From: JAKAFX01 sp043196285
Lineage (GTDB): Archaea; Thermoplasmatota; Thermoplasmata; Thermoplasmatales; Thermoplasmataceae
DNA: 5,308 nt
Assembly: GCA_043196285.1 (NCBI GenBank)
Contig: JBBYJL010000077.1
Span: 1-5,308 of the forward strand
Direction of reading: 5' to 3'
The number at the start of each line of letters is the position of its first letter. Position 1 is the stretch's first letter. Both the position numbers and the translations under genes were made by a program. Below are positions 4,580-5,308 of the stretch, piece after piece. The notes beneath the pieces were generated by a model, which ran no database searches, was not told where the DNA came from, and worked only from the letters and a program-made list of their open reading frames with translations.

Positions 4580-5308
4580 ATGAGGTACATGTATCTCGGC
4601 AGAACAGATTTGAAAGTTTCTCAGGTCTGTCTTGGAGGAATGTCATTTGGGTCTGCAGGATGGATGGTAAATTCTGAGGACGCAAAGACCGTACTTAAGA
4701 AAGCCTCTGACTTGGGGATAAATTATATCGATACTGCAAATATTTACTCTACGGGTGAATCCGAGAAGATAATCGGTGAATTCATAAAAGATGAGCGTGA
4801 GGAATTTATCATTTCAACGAAAGTAGGTGGGAAAGTAAGTGAAAAACACTATGGGTTTGCAAGAAGAGAAATAGAATTTGAGCTGAATTTATCCTTGAAG
4901 AGATTAAGGACAGATTACATTGATATATATTTGTCACACACCTGGTTTGACGGGTTGGATACTGTGGATGTCCTGAAAACTTTCAGCAGATACGTGGAAA
5001 TTAATAAGATTGGTTACTTCGGTCTGAGCAATATAAAAGGATATCAGCTCGCTGAAATAGACCATCTTGCGGAAGACAAGGATTTGGCAAGGCCGCAAAT
5101 TGTGCAAAACCATTATAACGCAATCTATAGGGAAGATGAACGCGAAGTGATTCCTTACTGTATTAATAAAGGGATATCTTTCTCTGCTTTCAGTCCACTG
5201 GCAGCGGGTTTTCTCTCTGGAAAATATGAGCGCGGGATCGCGCCAAAATCGATTCGATCAAAGGAATACTCCGTAATGCTCGACAGATACTTTAAGGAAA
5301 ACGATTTT
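4580..5308 (+). CDS. Aldo/keto reductase, 3' end beyond the window
   Basis: A cytosolic NAD(P)H-dependent oxidoreductase of the aldo/keto reductase superfamily, interconverting carbonyls and alcohols in a (beta/alpha)8 barrel. The first 243 residues are present, of an expected 310-340; the frame is still open at the window edge. It begins MRYMYLGRTDLKVSQVCLGG (the N-terminal beta hairpin and first strand). The full catalytic tetrad is visible: D51 (NYIDTANIYS), Y56, K81 (STKVGG) and H120 (YLSHTWF). RTDYIDIYL precedes the histidine, GYFGLSN (residues 145-151) is the usual 'G-x-S-N' strand, QNHYNAIYRE (176-185) corresponds to the family's 'Q-x-x-YN' segment, and FSPLAAGFLSGKY (204-216) is the cofactor-contacting 'PLA-G-LTGKY' segment. 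The arrangement resembles the YajO/AKR11-type branch rather than the classic aldose reductases. The substrate is unknown. The start was chosen from the TATA spacing and the conserved N-terminus; Met4 is an unlikely alternative. Confidence 0.9.
   Translation, partial: MRYMYLGRTDLKVSQVCLGGMSFGSAGWMVNSEDAKTVLKKASDLGINYIDTANIYSTGESEKIIGEFIKDEREEFIISTKVGGKVSEKHYGFARREIEFELNLSLKRLRTDYIDIYLSHTWFDGLDTVDVLKTFSRYVEINKIGYFGLSNIKGYQLAEIDHLAEDKDLARPQIVQNHYNAIYREDEREVIPYCINKGISFSAFSPLAAGFLSGKYERGIAPKSIRSKEYSVMLDRYFKENDF

Noticed and set aside
1..5308. CRISPR array, tRNA, rRNA or riboswitch
   Set aside because: By eye I found no regularly spaced repeats, no tRNA-like cloverleaf and no known RNA motif on either strand; no covariance-model search was possible.

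Overview
The window looks like a piece of an archaeal chromosome, most likely from the Thermoplasmatales (Thermoplasma/Ferroplasma/Cuniculiplasma-like). The reasons are moderately AT-rich DNA, heavy use of ATA and AGA/AGG codons, and A-rich BRE-like plus TATA-like sequences 24-28 bases upstream of start codons without clear Shine-Dalgarno sites, as in leaderless archaeal transcripts. Several transposase remnants also resemble families I associate with these archaea. This assignment is inference; there is no rRNA or other marker gene.

Layout. Bases 1-121 (minus) hold the start of an unrecognised gene that runs off the left edge. Bases 193-2958 are a graveyard of insertion sequences. In order they are: a decayed N-terminal half of an IS630-type transposase (plus, 193-615); a badly broken DDE transposase remnant that resembles the IS5/IS4-type 'PY-K-N ... 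YH-RSN' region (plus, about 709-884); the C-terminal catalytic half of a second, different IS630-type transposase, split by a frameshift (minus, 1430-895); and a complete-looking 1517-bp IS1634/IS4-type element (1436-2952) with 25-bp terminal inverted repeats, a 6-bp target duplication (TTAAAA) and a 489-aa transposase with its full DDE triad and YREK signature.

The right part is ordinary chromosomal coding sequence on the plus strand. An intact 12-helix MFS transporter of the anion:cation symporter type (3053-4333) is followed by a T-rich terminator-like stretch and an intergenic region. That region carries a diverged copy of a 31-bp sequence also found in the IS graveyard. An aldo/keto reductase (4580 to the right edge) is then transcribed from its own TATA-like promoter.

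How things work together. The transporter and the reductase face the same way but have separate promoter-like sequences, so they are neighbours rather than a clear operon. A link in carboxylate, sugar-acid or carbonyl metabolism is possible but unproven. The IS1634-type element is the only mobile element here that looks capable of activity. I do not see a novel multi-gene system; the interesting content is the layered insertion history and the economy of the IS ends, where one inverted repeat appears to hold the promoter and the other encodes the transposase C-terminus and stop codon.
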